In this document: positions 13,801-26,900 of the stretch, piece after piece
Position numbering within the stretch: position 1 is the stretch's first letter
Layout of the letters: every line of letters begins with the position of its first letter
Source: Lytechinus pictus
Taxonomy: Eukaryota; Echinodermata; Echinoidea; Temnopleuroida; Toxopneustidae
Direction: 5' to 3'
Assembly (NCBI RefSeq): GCF_037042905.1
Contig: NC_087251.1
Coordinates: forward strand, 40,482,373-40,546,372
DNA length: 64,000 bases
Notes under the pieces: generated by a model
Databases searched by the model: none
Told to the model about the DNA's origin: nothing
What the model saw: the letters and a program-made list of their open reading frames with translations, nothing else
Translations under genes and position numbers: made by a program

Positions 13801-16800
13801 TTATAAATAATGATTATTTGTTTTTCATTATTTATAAATAATGATTATTTGTTTTTCATTATTTATAAATAATGATTATTTGTTTTTCATTATTTATAAA
13901 TAATGATTATTTGTTTTTCATTATTTATAAATAATGATTATTTGTTTTTCATTATTTACAAATAATGATTATTTGTTTTTCATTATTTATAAATAATTTG
14001 TTGAGTTTTCCATTATTTATAAATAATGATTATTTGTTAAATAATGAAAACGTCTACTTCATTATTTATAAATAATTTTTTCGAGTGCACCATTATTCTC
14101 ATTATTTATAAATAATCATTATTTAATGTTCGAGTTTTCCATTATTTATAAATAAAGATTATTTGTTAAATAATGAAATATCTACTTCATTATTTATAAA
14201 GAATAATTTTGTTTCAATATCCCATTATTTATAAATAATCATTATTTATAAACAATTTTTACAGTTTGCCATTATATACAAATAATCATTATTTATATAC
14301 AAATAACCATTATTTATTAAATAATGCCATTATTTATTAAATAATGCCATTATTTATTAAATAATGGAAAACTCGCTATAACATGCAAATGTGGGACCGC
14401 CCATGATATGAATATTCATGATGCGATTTCCTTTTTCGTGATTTTTCTTCACAAATTTTTGTCCATTTCCTCTTCATAATGACATTTCTTGAAGCAATTT
14501 TCTAGGGATATGGTCTGATTGTAATATTCTTCATTTTCTATATAACTTCGTCTTCGTAGAAATATCAAAAAGTGTAATTTTATACGATTTTTCCTACAGT
14601 TCACAATCCCCATAGGCGCGCGTGTACGGTAGGGACAACCGGTGAATCGACGGAGTGCTCTTCATCGAAATACTACGTTGGTTGGTCCCCGGAAGTGGCG
14701 GGCGGAATTTAGCCCGAATCCTCGATGGAAGTCGATCAAGTGCATATGAGCTGAGAGAGTGAAATATCAGTGTACTTGTACAGGCCCTTCTACTTTTTAT
14801 AAATATTTCTTGTTGCTTTTTTTGTTAAGTTAATTTTTCCTGGTGTAGAGATAAGTTTCAGTTCTAATAATGCACTTCAAATACATTTTGGAGTGTCTGT
14901 TTGAGGCGTTTGGGGCGATTTCACCCTGGCCCCAAAATGCTCGCAACGACAATACGGGGGCATGATGACCCCTAAATTTTTAAAAACTTATTTTTCTATT
15001 GAAAATTATCACAAAATTCACCAAAAGTGTGCACGAAAGCCTTCGTATTTCACTTTTAAAACTCCAAAAAGTGCCCAAATGACAAGCTTGGTCGCTTCGC
15101 TGTGTCGCTTTCAACTTGAGAACGTTTACGCGTCTGCTCCCCCCCCCTCCTCCGAAAGAAATTCTGTATACGGCCATGCTCTAAAGAGCCTGGCACATTG
15201 ATTTATGTATACTTTCATTTTCATTATTTTTATCTCATTATCAACATGGCCTTACGCAGAATTTTTTCCAGGGGGGCCGGGGCCGGAGCATGACGCGCGT
15301 AAACTTTCTCAAAAAAATCTTGAAAGCGAGACAGCCACGGGACCATGTAAACCCAAATGACAAGCTTTGTCGCTTCGCTGTCTCGCTTTCAACTTGAGAA
15401 CGTTTACACGCGTCTGCCCCCACCCCCCGAAAGAAATTCTGTGAACAGCCATGCTCAAAAGAGCATATGGCACATTGATTTATATGTACTTTTCATTTTC
15501 ATTATTTTTATCACATTATCATCATGGCCTTACACAGAATTTTTACCGGGGGGGGGGGGGGCAGCTAGGACGCGCGTAAAGTTTCTCAAAAAAATCTTGA
15601 AAGCGAGACAGCGACGCGACCAAGCTCAAATGACAAGCTTGGTCGCTTCGCTTTCTCAAGATTTTTATGAGAAAGTTTACGCGCGTCCTGCTCCGCGCCC
15701 CCCACCCCCCCCCCCCCCGGAAAAAATTCTGCGTAAGGCCATGATGATAATGAGATAAAAATAATGAAAATGAAGTATACATAAATCAATGTGCCAGGCT
15801 CTTTAGAGCATGGCCGTATACAGAATTTCTTTCGGAGGAGGGGGGGGGGGGAAGCAGACGCGTAAACGTTCTCAAGTTGAAAGCGACACAGCGAAGCGAC
15901 CAAGCTTGTCATTTGGGCACTTTTTGGAGTTTTAAAAGTGAAATACGAAGGCTTTCGTGCACACTTTTGGTGAATTTTGTGATAATTTTCAATAGAAAAA
16001 TAAGTTTTTAAAAAATTAGGGGTCATCATGCCCCCGTATTGTCGTTGCGAGCATTTTGGGGCCAGGGTGAAATCGCCCCAAACGCCTCAAACAGACACTC
16101 CAAAATGTATTTGAAGTGCATTATTAGAACTGAAACTTATTTCTACACCAGGAAAAATTAACTTAACATTAACAAAAAAAGCAACAAGAAATATTTATAA
16201 AAAGTAGAAGGGCCTGTACAAGTACACTGATATTTCACTCTCTCAGCTCATATGCACTTGATCGACTTCCATCGAGGATTCGGGCTAAATTCCGCCCGCC
16301 ACTTCCGGGGACCAACCAACGTAGTATTTCGATGAAGAGCACTCCGTCGATTCACCGGTTGTCCCTACCGTACACGCGCGCCTATGGGGATTGTGAACTG
16401 TAGGAAAAATCGTATAAAATTACACTTTTTGATATTTCTACGAAGACGAAGTTATATAGAAAATGAAGAATATTACAATCAGACCATATCCCTAGAAAAT
16501 TGCTTCAAGAAATGTCATTATGAAGAGGAAATGGACAAAAATTTGTGAAGAAAAATCACGAAAAAGGAAATCGCATCATGAATATTCATATCATGGGCGG
16601 TCCCATATTTGCATGTTATAGCGAGTTTTCCATTATTTAATAAATAATGGCATTATTTAATAAATAATGGCATTATTTAATAAATAATGGCATTATTTAA
16701 TAAATAATGGTTATTTGTATATCAATAATGATTATTTGTATATAATGGCAAACTGTAAAAATTGTTTATAAATAATGATTATTTATAAATAATGGGATAT

Positions 16801-17898
16801 TGAAACAAAATTATTATTTATAAATAATGAAGTAGATATTTCATTATTTAACAAATAATCTTTATTTATAAATAATGGAAAACTCGAACATTAAATAATG
16901 ATTATTTATAAATAATGAGAATAATGGTGCACTCGAAAAAATTATTTATAAATAATGAAGTAGACGTTTTCATTATTTAACAAATAATCATTATTTATAA
17001 ATAATGGAAAACTCAACAAATTATTTATAAATAATGAAAAACAAATAATCATTATTTATAAATAATGAAAAACAAATAATCATTATTTGTAAATAATGAA
17101 AAACAAATAATCATTATTTATAAATAATGAAAAACAAATAATCATTATTTATAAATAATGAAAAACAAATAATCATTATTTATAAATAATGAAAAACAAA
17201 TAATCATTATTTATAAATAATGAAAAACAAATAATCATTATTTATAAATAATGGAATGTCGAACTATTATTATTTACAAATAATGAAGTATTACTTGGAA
17301 TTATATATAAATAATTAGAAATGATATTTTATATAATAGTAGTTATTTACAAATAAAATGTAAATTATATATAAATAATAGTTATTATTTAATAAATAAT
17401 GATTATATAACAAATAATTGTTCTATATAATATTGGTACATTCGGCGCCTCATAATGGTCAAGGTAATTTACCTGTCACTTTAGTATCACATTGTGCCCA
17501 ATGATATCGTATAAATATATATTTCATATTGCTATGATATACTTATTTCCTGAATATTCAAGGTGAGTGGAGCGTAGGAGGGTTGGTTGAGGATGGGAGA
17601 TGTTCTGAATCATGCAAAGGGGGTGGGGGTGATTGCAATTGTAAGCGAGTTGAATTTTGCACCCCACCCCCCCCCCCATTCTTCAGGGGGACAAAATCAG
17701 GTTCTAAATTTTTGACAGCTGACTGATTTTATGAAAACAAAATTTCTATATATTTCTCTACATCTGTGTTTAAGGCAATTTTTTTCTTCTTTCAATGTTC
17801 GTAATGCGCTTTAACACCCTCTACCTTCGTCTTTATGTCTATATGTGTATTATGACGGAATAAACCCATTCATAGACTTCACCCTTACGTAGGATGTA

Positions 17899-17935
<37 letters not shown>

Positions 17936-20900
17936 GTGTGTGTGTGTATGTACATGGTGGAAGAATATAAATAAGAATTTCCAGTTTCCAGTAATATCTG
18001 CCTTTTTTGTCTCCTCTTTTGTCTCCTCAGGTTCTGTTTCTAGGACCATTGTATATGCTTTATTTGGATGGATCTCATTCTCATGATGTACCAATAGGTA
18101 TGGCAAAAAAAAATTCTGTACATGTATGTATGTATTTCATTTTGATCCATTGCTTTGTTTGATAACATTGGTAATAAATTTAAAGCCCTTCCAAACCTTT
18201 AGTAAAGTGAAAAAGTATGATCTAACATTCCTGTTTTACAAAAATGTAGTTGCTGTAGAATCTTTTTCATCCATTGACTCCTTGTTGAAATTTGGAAGCT
18301 GAATAATTAGAGATCTTGCATCCTCTGTTAATTTTTTTCTTCTAGAAAGGGCCCTTTGAGCAGTCTTACAAAGTTCTAATTATTTTGTTTGTCTCGCCTT
18401 CATAGCAGAGTGAGACTAGATCCCACTTTTCCTACAGCAACTGTGGCATCGTCAACATTGTAATCTTAACCAAGGTTAAGTTTGAATTTATATGGACCTA
18501 TTACATTAAACTTGGACATAAGCCCAATCATGTATCGCTGATTATTTTGCCCGAGTTACAGGTCATATGATCAAGTTCAAAGGTCATATAGGGGCAATTG
18601 AACTTTGACCATGGCTGGGGGTATCAACACTGAAATCTTTACCAAGGTTAAGGTTCCGCTTGTTGAAAATTTATCAAACGAAATACATGTTTATTTCATA
18701 CCCCTATATAAACTGCTTTATGGTTTTCACATTCATTTACATGTATAATCTGATGAATTGGAAGAGTGACAAACAGTTTTGGTCCAATTGACCAAAACTT
18801 AGGCTAAGGTCACAACTCTAAAATTTAGCCTGCTCGGCGACCGGGCGGCGAGTTTTTAGCCCATTTCGCCCGGGCACCACTGGTTTTTGGGGCATCGCTC
18901 GGTCGCCGCTCAAGATTTAGCGCGGAGTTAAAATTCTGGCGGCGCCTGCTCACTTTTCACTTGCCGCCCAAAATATGCTCGGCGTCTGGTTGGTCGCCGT
19001 CCGGGCGCCGACGTAATTGAGTGGTCGCTGTTGAACGATTTAGGTCGAAAATTGAACTGGTAGGATCAACGGCTGTCGAGCAGTCATCGGCCTTCAGAGA
19101 TCGGTCGATGATCTCGCGGCGAATTCAAGATCAGACAGGCGATTACCTAAAAATAGGCCGGTGGGGGACAGCTCGGGATTCAGTGGGTCGTCAGCCGATC
19201 ACTGCTCGGACGCTATAAGTTCCCCGATTTGACCCAGATTAGGCCTTGAATAATGGGTGATCTATCGGGCACTGCTCGGCCACCGCTGAATATTTTTACA
19301 GCCCGCTCGACTTCTAAAAAATCGTTCGGTGATGCCTAAATTCCAGCGGCGCCCGAGCAGGCTACTAATTGGTCAGTCGCAGCTTTGAGTTATGACTTGT
19401 GACTTATACATGAAGTATGTAAACATGATTGGTTGTTGTAAGTAAGGGTACTTAGATCAGCAGAATAGTTTAAAACATTTGATTGTCTTCAATAAAAAGA
19501 AAATCTCTTCAAAGCCCATGAAGATCAGAGTGATTCAATATTAAAAGAGGATTCAGGTAGAAATATAAGTAGAAATCATGCCTTTAACTAATTCTTGTTT
19601 ACTACTACAAACGTTGATTGATTTGTTGATTAAACTTTAAACCAAATGCATTTCTCAACCATCATTCATTGCATAATGATAACTTGAGAACACTTTGACT
19701 GTCTTCATTCTTTTGAAGAAATTCTATTTTATGTAATTGATGGTTCATGTTTTCTTGATACCTTGATGATTTCTAATTGTTTGTCGATTGTCATTCTCTT
19801 TTCTCTTTTATTCCTATATGTAGTAGTAGAAAGGGGTGTTCTTGGGAGCACATACACAGTGCAGATGGTGTGGCTTAGAAATTATTTGATAGTAAGTATT
19901 ATATTCCTTGCTTAAGATCATACTTTAAGAGTGTACATGAGGAGAAAACCAAGAGTTTTACATAGTCCATTTTTCCCCCGAGGGGGAAAAAACTGATGTA
20001 CTTGCTTTTCTGACCCCCTCCACATACACTGCTCATGGCAGCTCAAGACATATTGTGCGAATCTCACCAGTGTGCTGAGCCAAAATGTCGCATTAATGCA
20101 CGAATATAGAAGATTCGCGATTTGTGTTGTACAAAGCCTCGGAAGCTAGCGAAAATTTGAACCATACTCATATTTTGCAAGCAATTTTTCTTCACTGCAA
20201 GAGTAAACTGAATTGTATGAGATCATGAACATAAATGTTTAAAGTCTGAATGTTTACAATTAAATGACTTAAAACTTTTTACAAAACATGCACTTTGGTA
20301 GTACAGATCACTCCTGACTAAACATTTCAAATTGAATCTCATTTTAGGCTCCATTCACAGAAGAGTTTGTTTTTCGAGCATGTATGCTGCCTCTACTTGT
20401 GCCTTGTTTTGGCTGTCCAACAGCTGTCATTGTGTGCCCACTCTTCTTTGGAGTAGGTATGTTTAACATATTGACTTGATAAATCCTATAATTCCATTGA
20501 CTTTGTACAGGAACCAGCCAGTTCCAGGAGGCAATAGGTTAACGCAAATTCAGTGGACTATATTTTGATCTCCGGAACTAAAGTTGTGATGTAACTATGT
20601 ATAGCCAAATGTGATGCCGGTCCCTAGATTATTAATATACATAAGTATATCATCACCTTTATCACTCAAACCATAATCAAACTGTCTAGAGATTATGAAT
20701 ATAGTTTTCTTCACCAGTAAAATATGGGAAAACGGCTCAGTAAGCACAATAAGCTTATTTAAAACATTCTTAGATCCCCATAATTTCAGCCTAGTGTTAG
20801 ACGATGGCTTGAATTAAACCTTTTTTTTTCTTACATTCTTTGGCTCTCCACAATTTAGCGTGGGGTTAGACCTGGTTTGAGTTAAACAAATTGTTGACAC

Positions 20901-23900
20901 TCCCAGCTCTCCATAATTTCAGTCCAGTCTGAGACTGGTTTTTATATGTTTTTACACTCTTGGCTCTCAATAATGCAGCCCAGTCTATGACCATGGTTTG
21001 AGATAAACTGGAGTCTAGAAAATGAATGAGGCTTTGCTTGACCTTATCTTGTTTGTTAAATAAGTCATTGTAATATGTTGTTCGTCACTTCAAGTAAAAA
21101 AAAAATGTAAGGCAATGTGACAGTACAATGATATCCCAAAGCAAGTGCTCTTACATACGAAGATCAATTTTACCAAATCAATATCATAATCGGTACTCAC
21201 ATGAGAGATGGTCAACAATGTCAAAGACCATTCATTATGTATTTTAGATTAGAGTATAAGATTTCATGTATTCACTTTTTCTTTTTGTAGATTTAGTAAT
21301 AAAGAAGTTTTTCATTGAATTGAGTAGTCCTTTGATGATTCAAATAATTGTTTATATTAGATCAGCAAAAATAATGTTTAAATATGTAAACAGTCAATGC
21401 ATGATCATATATACACCATGTTTGATCATGTCACTTTTGTTGATTTGTATGGGTTTTTTTTATTAAGAACTAAAAAGTGCCAGATATCTTTTATTTTACA
21501 TCTATAAACTTTGAGATGAAATTTCATGATTTACATCATCTTGATTTTGAGGTGGACTTGACTTTCAAGTGAGACCCTAAGATTAATGATTTCCATATTT
21601 TGTTCATTTTGCAAGTTCTGTAATTTTTGTCATTCTACAGCTCATATACATCACATCATTGAAAGATTAAGATTTGGATCAGAGCCTTTATCAGCAATCA
21701 TTTTTACAGCTTGTAAGTAGAAGTGTTATAGTCAGGGTCGGAATTACACGGGGGCGACGGGCGATTTTGCCCCCATGACAGCCCAAATCGCCGCTAAAAA
21801 TTCTCAAAACCCAATGCTTTGGGGCGACTTTTTATTTCAGAATCGCCCCAATAAAATACCATCGACAATGTAAAAAATACTTTACATAATTACGTTCTCC
21901 GGCGGCGGAGCAAGCGCATCTTTTATATCGCCCTTGCCAGCTTTAAGTTGAACGGTCGATGCAATATCCGAACCTTCCGTAACACCAGAAGCTTCGCGAT
22001 TGTAAATTAACGCGCAATGCAATATGGGATGCGGAGTACGCATAGTCTTTAGCACGGGGTTTTTAGAATTGTTGACGCACTTGCCGCATGGCTTATGTAC
22101 ATGTACGCGTGCACGATTAGACTGCACAGCTGGTAACGAGACCACGTGCAGAGATGCCAACCGTTACGGATTCGCCGTATTTGTTCCGATTTTATTCCTC
22201 CAATTACGGTGTTACGGCAACAATAAAAAGGTTACGGAAAAAACAACTACAATACATGTGTATTGTGTATTGCTTTGCTGTGCATGTGTATATATGCGTG
22301 TATTGTGTATTGTGCATGTATATGCGTGTATTGTGTATACATGTATCGTGCATGCAGCGTGTGTGTGGCCAACGGTAAACCAACGGGAGTTCTCTACTAT
22401 AATTTATAAACGCGCGCACTGCCTACTACGTTCATTGAGTTATGCTTTTATCAAGGCTTTCTGATTAGAATTATCGATATCCTGGCCAATCAATGCGAGC
22501 GACAAGTTCCGAAGGCACGCACATAGACAAGCACAAATCAGCGGCACGAATCGCGGTATAATAGCGACTGGTAAATACGACTGTAAAGATGATGACGTCA
22601 TCCAAGATGGCAACTTACGATGACCAACGAAGGAATCGAGGATGACTAAGTTTTGATCATCATTTGAAAGGAATTAGCGGTAACTGCGGTCTAAGGTACG
22701 ATGTTTCTGAATTTTATATATTTTCTCGTAAGTTTGGATGTAATTATTTTTTCATAATGTGACATTTGATGTACCAAAAACGATCCGAAAATCGGGTTTC
22801 CGCCGAATGTTAGATCTAACGTTACTGCTGCATGCTGATACGGAACTCAGGGAGCTCCGGCCCGAAAAGCGGGCCGGAGCTCCTTGGGTTACGTACGTAT
22901 CAGCTAGCCCAGAGCTCCCTGGGTTAGCTGATACGTTGTCTTAATGTACGGGCCAACAACTCTTCAGTCTATGTATTGGTGAGTGGAGCCAACGCGGTTC
23001 AGCTGAACAACCAAAATACAGAGACTGAAGCTTTTGGTCTAGCGTTCTATGAGAAACACACAACTAACTACCGTCAGTTTTTCAAACCTAATTGACTTCA
23101 AAGTCATCGATCACAACAAGGTAAGAAGCCACTTGGTCCTCCCCCCCCCCCTCCCCTAAATTTGAGGTGGGGGCAGAGAAACTCCCATTTGTTCCTGACA
23201 AATATGGTAAATATTCCTGACAACTCTCTTTAGGTTGGCATCTCTGCACGTGCATCGTACGGTATATTATGTGTACTAGGCATGCACAGAATTGTATGCG
23301 ATCAGCTGGTGATTGTGACAGCGCTGATTATCGACATCGTCGAGTCGGAGTGCAAGATGGATAAGTTTCTAATTCGAGTTAAACCTGGCTCTGCCATACG
23401 GCCAGCGCCAGAAGCCTTTCCAAATCGAGATACTGTTGAGAAGGATAAGCCAAAAAAAGAAACAGTACTGTACAGAGACAATCGACAATAAAGTCTTGGG
23501 GCCTCGATTGGCTCGAATCTGAAGTTTGTGAAGCTGAAGGCGACTCTGGTGCACTAGCGGACCTACGGGGGGGGGGGCAGGGGGGCAGTCTGCCCCCCCT
23601 GACGAGTCACAACCCATGCACTTTTTTTTTTCCGATACGAAATCCTATATTTTTTTTTTGCTTGTCACATTTTTGGGCGGACGAATTTGCCCCCCCCCCC
23701 TGTTAAAAATCCTAGGTACGCCACTGCTCTGGTGGGATCACTGTTGTTTATTGTAAGGCCTGTAGCCTACAGTAATTACAGTTAAAAATGTTCTGAGCTT
23801 TTAGGCATCACATTGAGTCTCGGAATGTCAAAAGGTAATTGCTGATATGCGATAAAAAAAGTAGCCCCATGAATTAGAAAATAGCCCCAAGATATTCAGT

Positions 23901-26900
23901 GGTAGCCCCAATGTAAAAAAAAAAGTAGCCCCTAAAAAAAAATGAATTCCTACCCTGGTTATAGTACTATAGAAAGTGGTCCTATACATATGGCATGTTA
24001 TATCCCTTACTGAAAATTTGGTGCTCTTTAATTGTTTGAGAGCCTTCATGTGAGTTATTATAATATTACCAGGAGAATGAAATTAATCAGATTTTAAGAA
24101 AGGTCATGATGTCAGCAGTGGCGGACCGTGACCCGGAGGAGACAAAGCATTTGAGGGGCACAGCATTGTTAAAAAACAATACTGTATAGTGCCCTTCCAA
24201 TCATTGTCTCCTCCAGGTCACGGTCCGCCACTGAATGTCAGAGTAGAATTTTTTTTTTTGCATCTGATTGCCCCTGTTCCCCAAACCAAGCAACCAATTG
24301 TTCACATCGAACGGAGGGTTGTCTCCACCTGGCTAGTCTTGTGACGCAGACACAGATCTATTTCTGCTGATCGCAGTGCTTTTAATGACTGGTGGGTAGT
24401 AATTAGCGCAATAAAACACAATACGAACTGAGTCATGGACTTCCTGATATCTAAATTTTCAAATTTGACGTCTTGCTTGTCTGATTCTTCATGTTGACAA
24501 CACTAATATTAATGGCCATCATCTGCTTATCAAGAGTTTCAGGTTGTGGTCGATTTCATTCAGCAAAGTTAGTTAAAGGCAACTGATATAACTGAAAGTT
24601 ATTAAGCCTGCGTGCAGTCACTGCGCAAACCACCGCACTATACAGACCTAACTATCCCACATTTTGGATTGCCTTCCCGCCATTCTGAGTTGTACCTTAA
24701 ATATCCTGCTGTGATATTAAAGTGATATTTCAAATGATGGCATGGAGCCCGTAACACAACGCTTAGCAATGATCGTAGTACACATTTTCTTGATTGATTG
24801 CATTGACCACAATGTACAATCAACCATAAAAATCAAGCCTACGATCAATCGTTATGCTTTGTGTTACGGCCCCCTGGTGGTAGAGTCACTGACTGGCAAT
24901 CAGAAGATGAGAGGTTCATGTCCTGCTGGTTCCAAGATTTTTTCTGACTATCTTTCAGATCGAATATTCAATCTTATTTACCTGAGTGCAAGCCAGAAAT
25001 GTGTGTATCAAACCTCCCCAGCTAGCCTTTAATATTCAACTTCAATAATATTTTTCCTGCTTCAATCAAAATCAAATAAGAACTTCCCCCTTTTATTTGG
25101 CATTTGTGAGACTGCACCACAATACCACATATAATTTGGATTTTGTAATTTTTTGTTCTTGCTTATCAATTGTGTTTGGGGTTAGAATTATCAAATTTCT
25201 TCTCTTTTTTGTGGTCAGTTTTTAAAGCAAGAATATACCTTTCCTATTGGATGTAACCATGTTTAATTTTATTTGAGAGATTCAATTCTTTCTTTTGGAG
25301 GGGGTGTGGTAATTTCAAGTAGTACTTTATTTAAATAAAATTTCTTTCCCTTTGATCACCCATAAATGCAAACTGGGTAAGTCCTGAACAGGATGTGCTT
25401 AATTAGGATCCAAAGTTGGGAATTATTTGATGACTCCTTTGAATTTTTTTTAATATAATTTTTTTTGTATTGAGTGTCACCTCTGCACAATAGTTTGAGG
25501 GTCATGCTAAACTTCAGATCAGTGGAGGGTCAGGGCTTTAATAGCCTTTGGCAACTTTAATCCCTTATTTATATTGTAAAGAACTTCCTGGGGAAGGGAA
25601 CATTGTTTTTCAAAGAAGGTTATGGTCATCCAATGGGTTAATGAAGTCTCCTCTCAAGAAATCTTCAACTTGACCATTTGGTAAAATGATGAGGTGTCTG
25701 GTTAATAGTTACTACATTTCTACTTTATATGGATGGTTCAAAGTAGGGTACTAGCTGAAAACTTAGCAATGCTAAAGGGCCTTGAAAAGTGTGATATTGC
25801 ATTAACATTTAGCAGTGGAAGTACAGTGTAATTTGTCCACTTCAACTGCCTTAGCTTGCTGTCCTGTGGTTCTAAAAAGTTTTTTTTTTTTCAGTAATCA
25901 ACTTATGAGAAATGAATCAGCACTGAATATCAAAATGCAACTCTTCACTTAAAGTCAGTGCATTACATGACCAATATCCCCTCATGTATTTATTTCAGGT
26001 GTAAAAATCAGTTTTAGGAAACTAATTAGACCAGTAGATATCATCACATGCAGGAAACTGAGATACATAAACCATCCTTCATAATGATATGTAGCACTAG
26101 GACTTGTACATCATCGAATTGTATTTAGACTCAATCAATGCTCTCAAAGCTTTTGGTGTATGATATTTGATTTGTCTTCCTTATATCTTTATTGAGATTT
26201 ATTTAATTTTTGTCTTTCTTTTCCCTTGTTTAGTTTTCCAGTCGTGTTACACAACCGTATTTGGTGCCTACTCAGCTTTCCTATTTGTAAGAACTGGTGA
26301 GTAAAGTGTATGTCTGTTTGGGTCTTATACAGACATGTATCAAACAGATAGTGTTATGTCAGGTCCGGGACCATTCTATAAAAAGTTACAGCTATTGTAA
26401 CTTGCCATTAATAATCTAATAATTTATCTGGTTATTTAAATGACCAGTCCACCCCAACAAAATGTTTATTTGAATAAAAAGAGAAAAATCAAGCACAACA
26501 CTGAAAATTTCATCAAAATTGGATGTAAAATTAAAAAAAATATGACATTTTAAAGTTTTGCTTGATTTTACAAAACAATTATGCACTTCCTGATTGGTAT
26601 GCAAATGAGGAGACTGATGAGGTCATCCTCTCCCTATTTCTTTTGTATTTTATTGTATGAAATATAATATTTTCTCATTTTCTCATTGTCAAGTGAAAGA
26701 GAGATTAATTCCTCCCTGAACATATGAATTTAGCATTGTTTTAATACTGTATGGTTTTAAGTTGGTCCTTATTGTCAAATCTTATTAAATGAAATATTGT
26801 GTATTTCAAACAATAAAAAACAAAAGAAATGTGAGTGAGGAACATCATTGATTGTCTAATTTGCATATCACTGAGTTGTGCATATAACTGTTTTGTGAAA

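Larger units (their letters stand above)
21725..23965. mobile_element. hAT-type DNA transposon, 2.2 kb, with perfect 8-bp target duplication
   Basis: The element is 21733-23957. The left end CAGGGTCGGAATT and the right end AATTCCTACCCTG form a terminal inverted repeat starting with CAGGG, and gttatagt lies directly outside both ends (21725-21732 and 23958-23965). An 8-bp duplication with CAGGG ends is diagnostic for the hAT superfamily. Both subterminal regions carry repeated gccccaa/ttggggc-type text. The inside is more GC-rich than the host intron. It contains a tgtgtat-rich stretch (22250-22370), hairpins near 22840-22930 and a smaller nested element near 23550-23725. No complete transposase frame is left. 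Confidence 0.9.

Noticed and set aside
14962-16029. Several overlapping frames up to 147 codons in both directions
   Set aside because: They are mirror copies of one another in the palindrome arms, rich in proline or glycine from C and G runs, and resemble no protein.
19021-19218. 65-codon frame in the GC-rich intronic island
   Set aside because: It is made of the gctcgg motif repeats of an inverted-repeat element and has no resemblance to a known protein.
22024-22464. 146-codon frame and its overlapping partners
   Set aside because: It lies inside the hAT element, over a tgtgtat-rich low-complexity stretch, and reads as Cys/Val/Tyr repeats.
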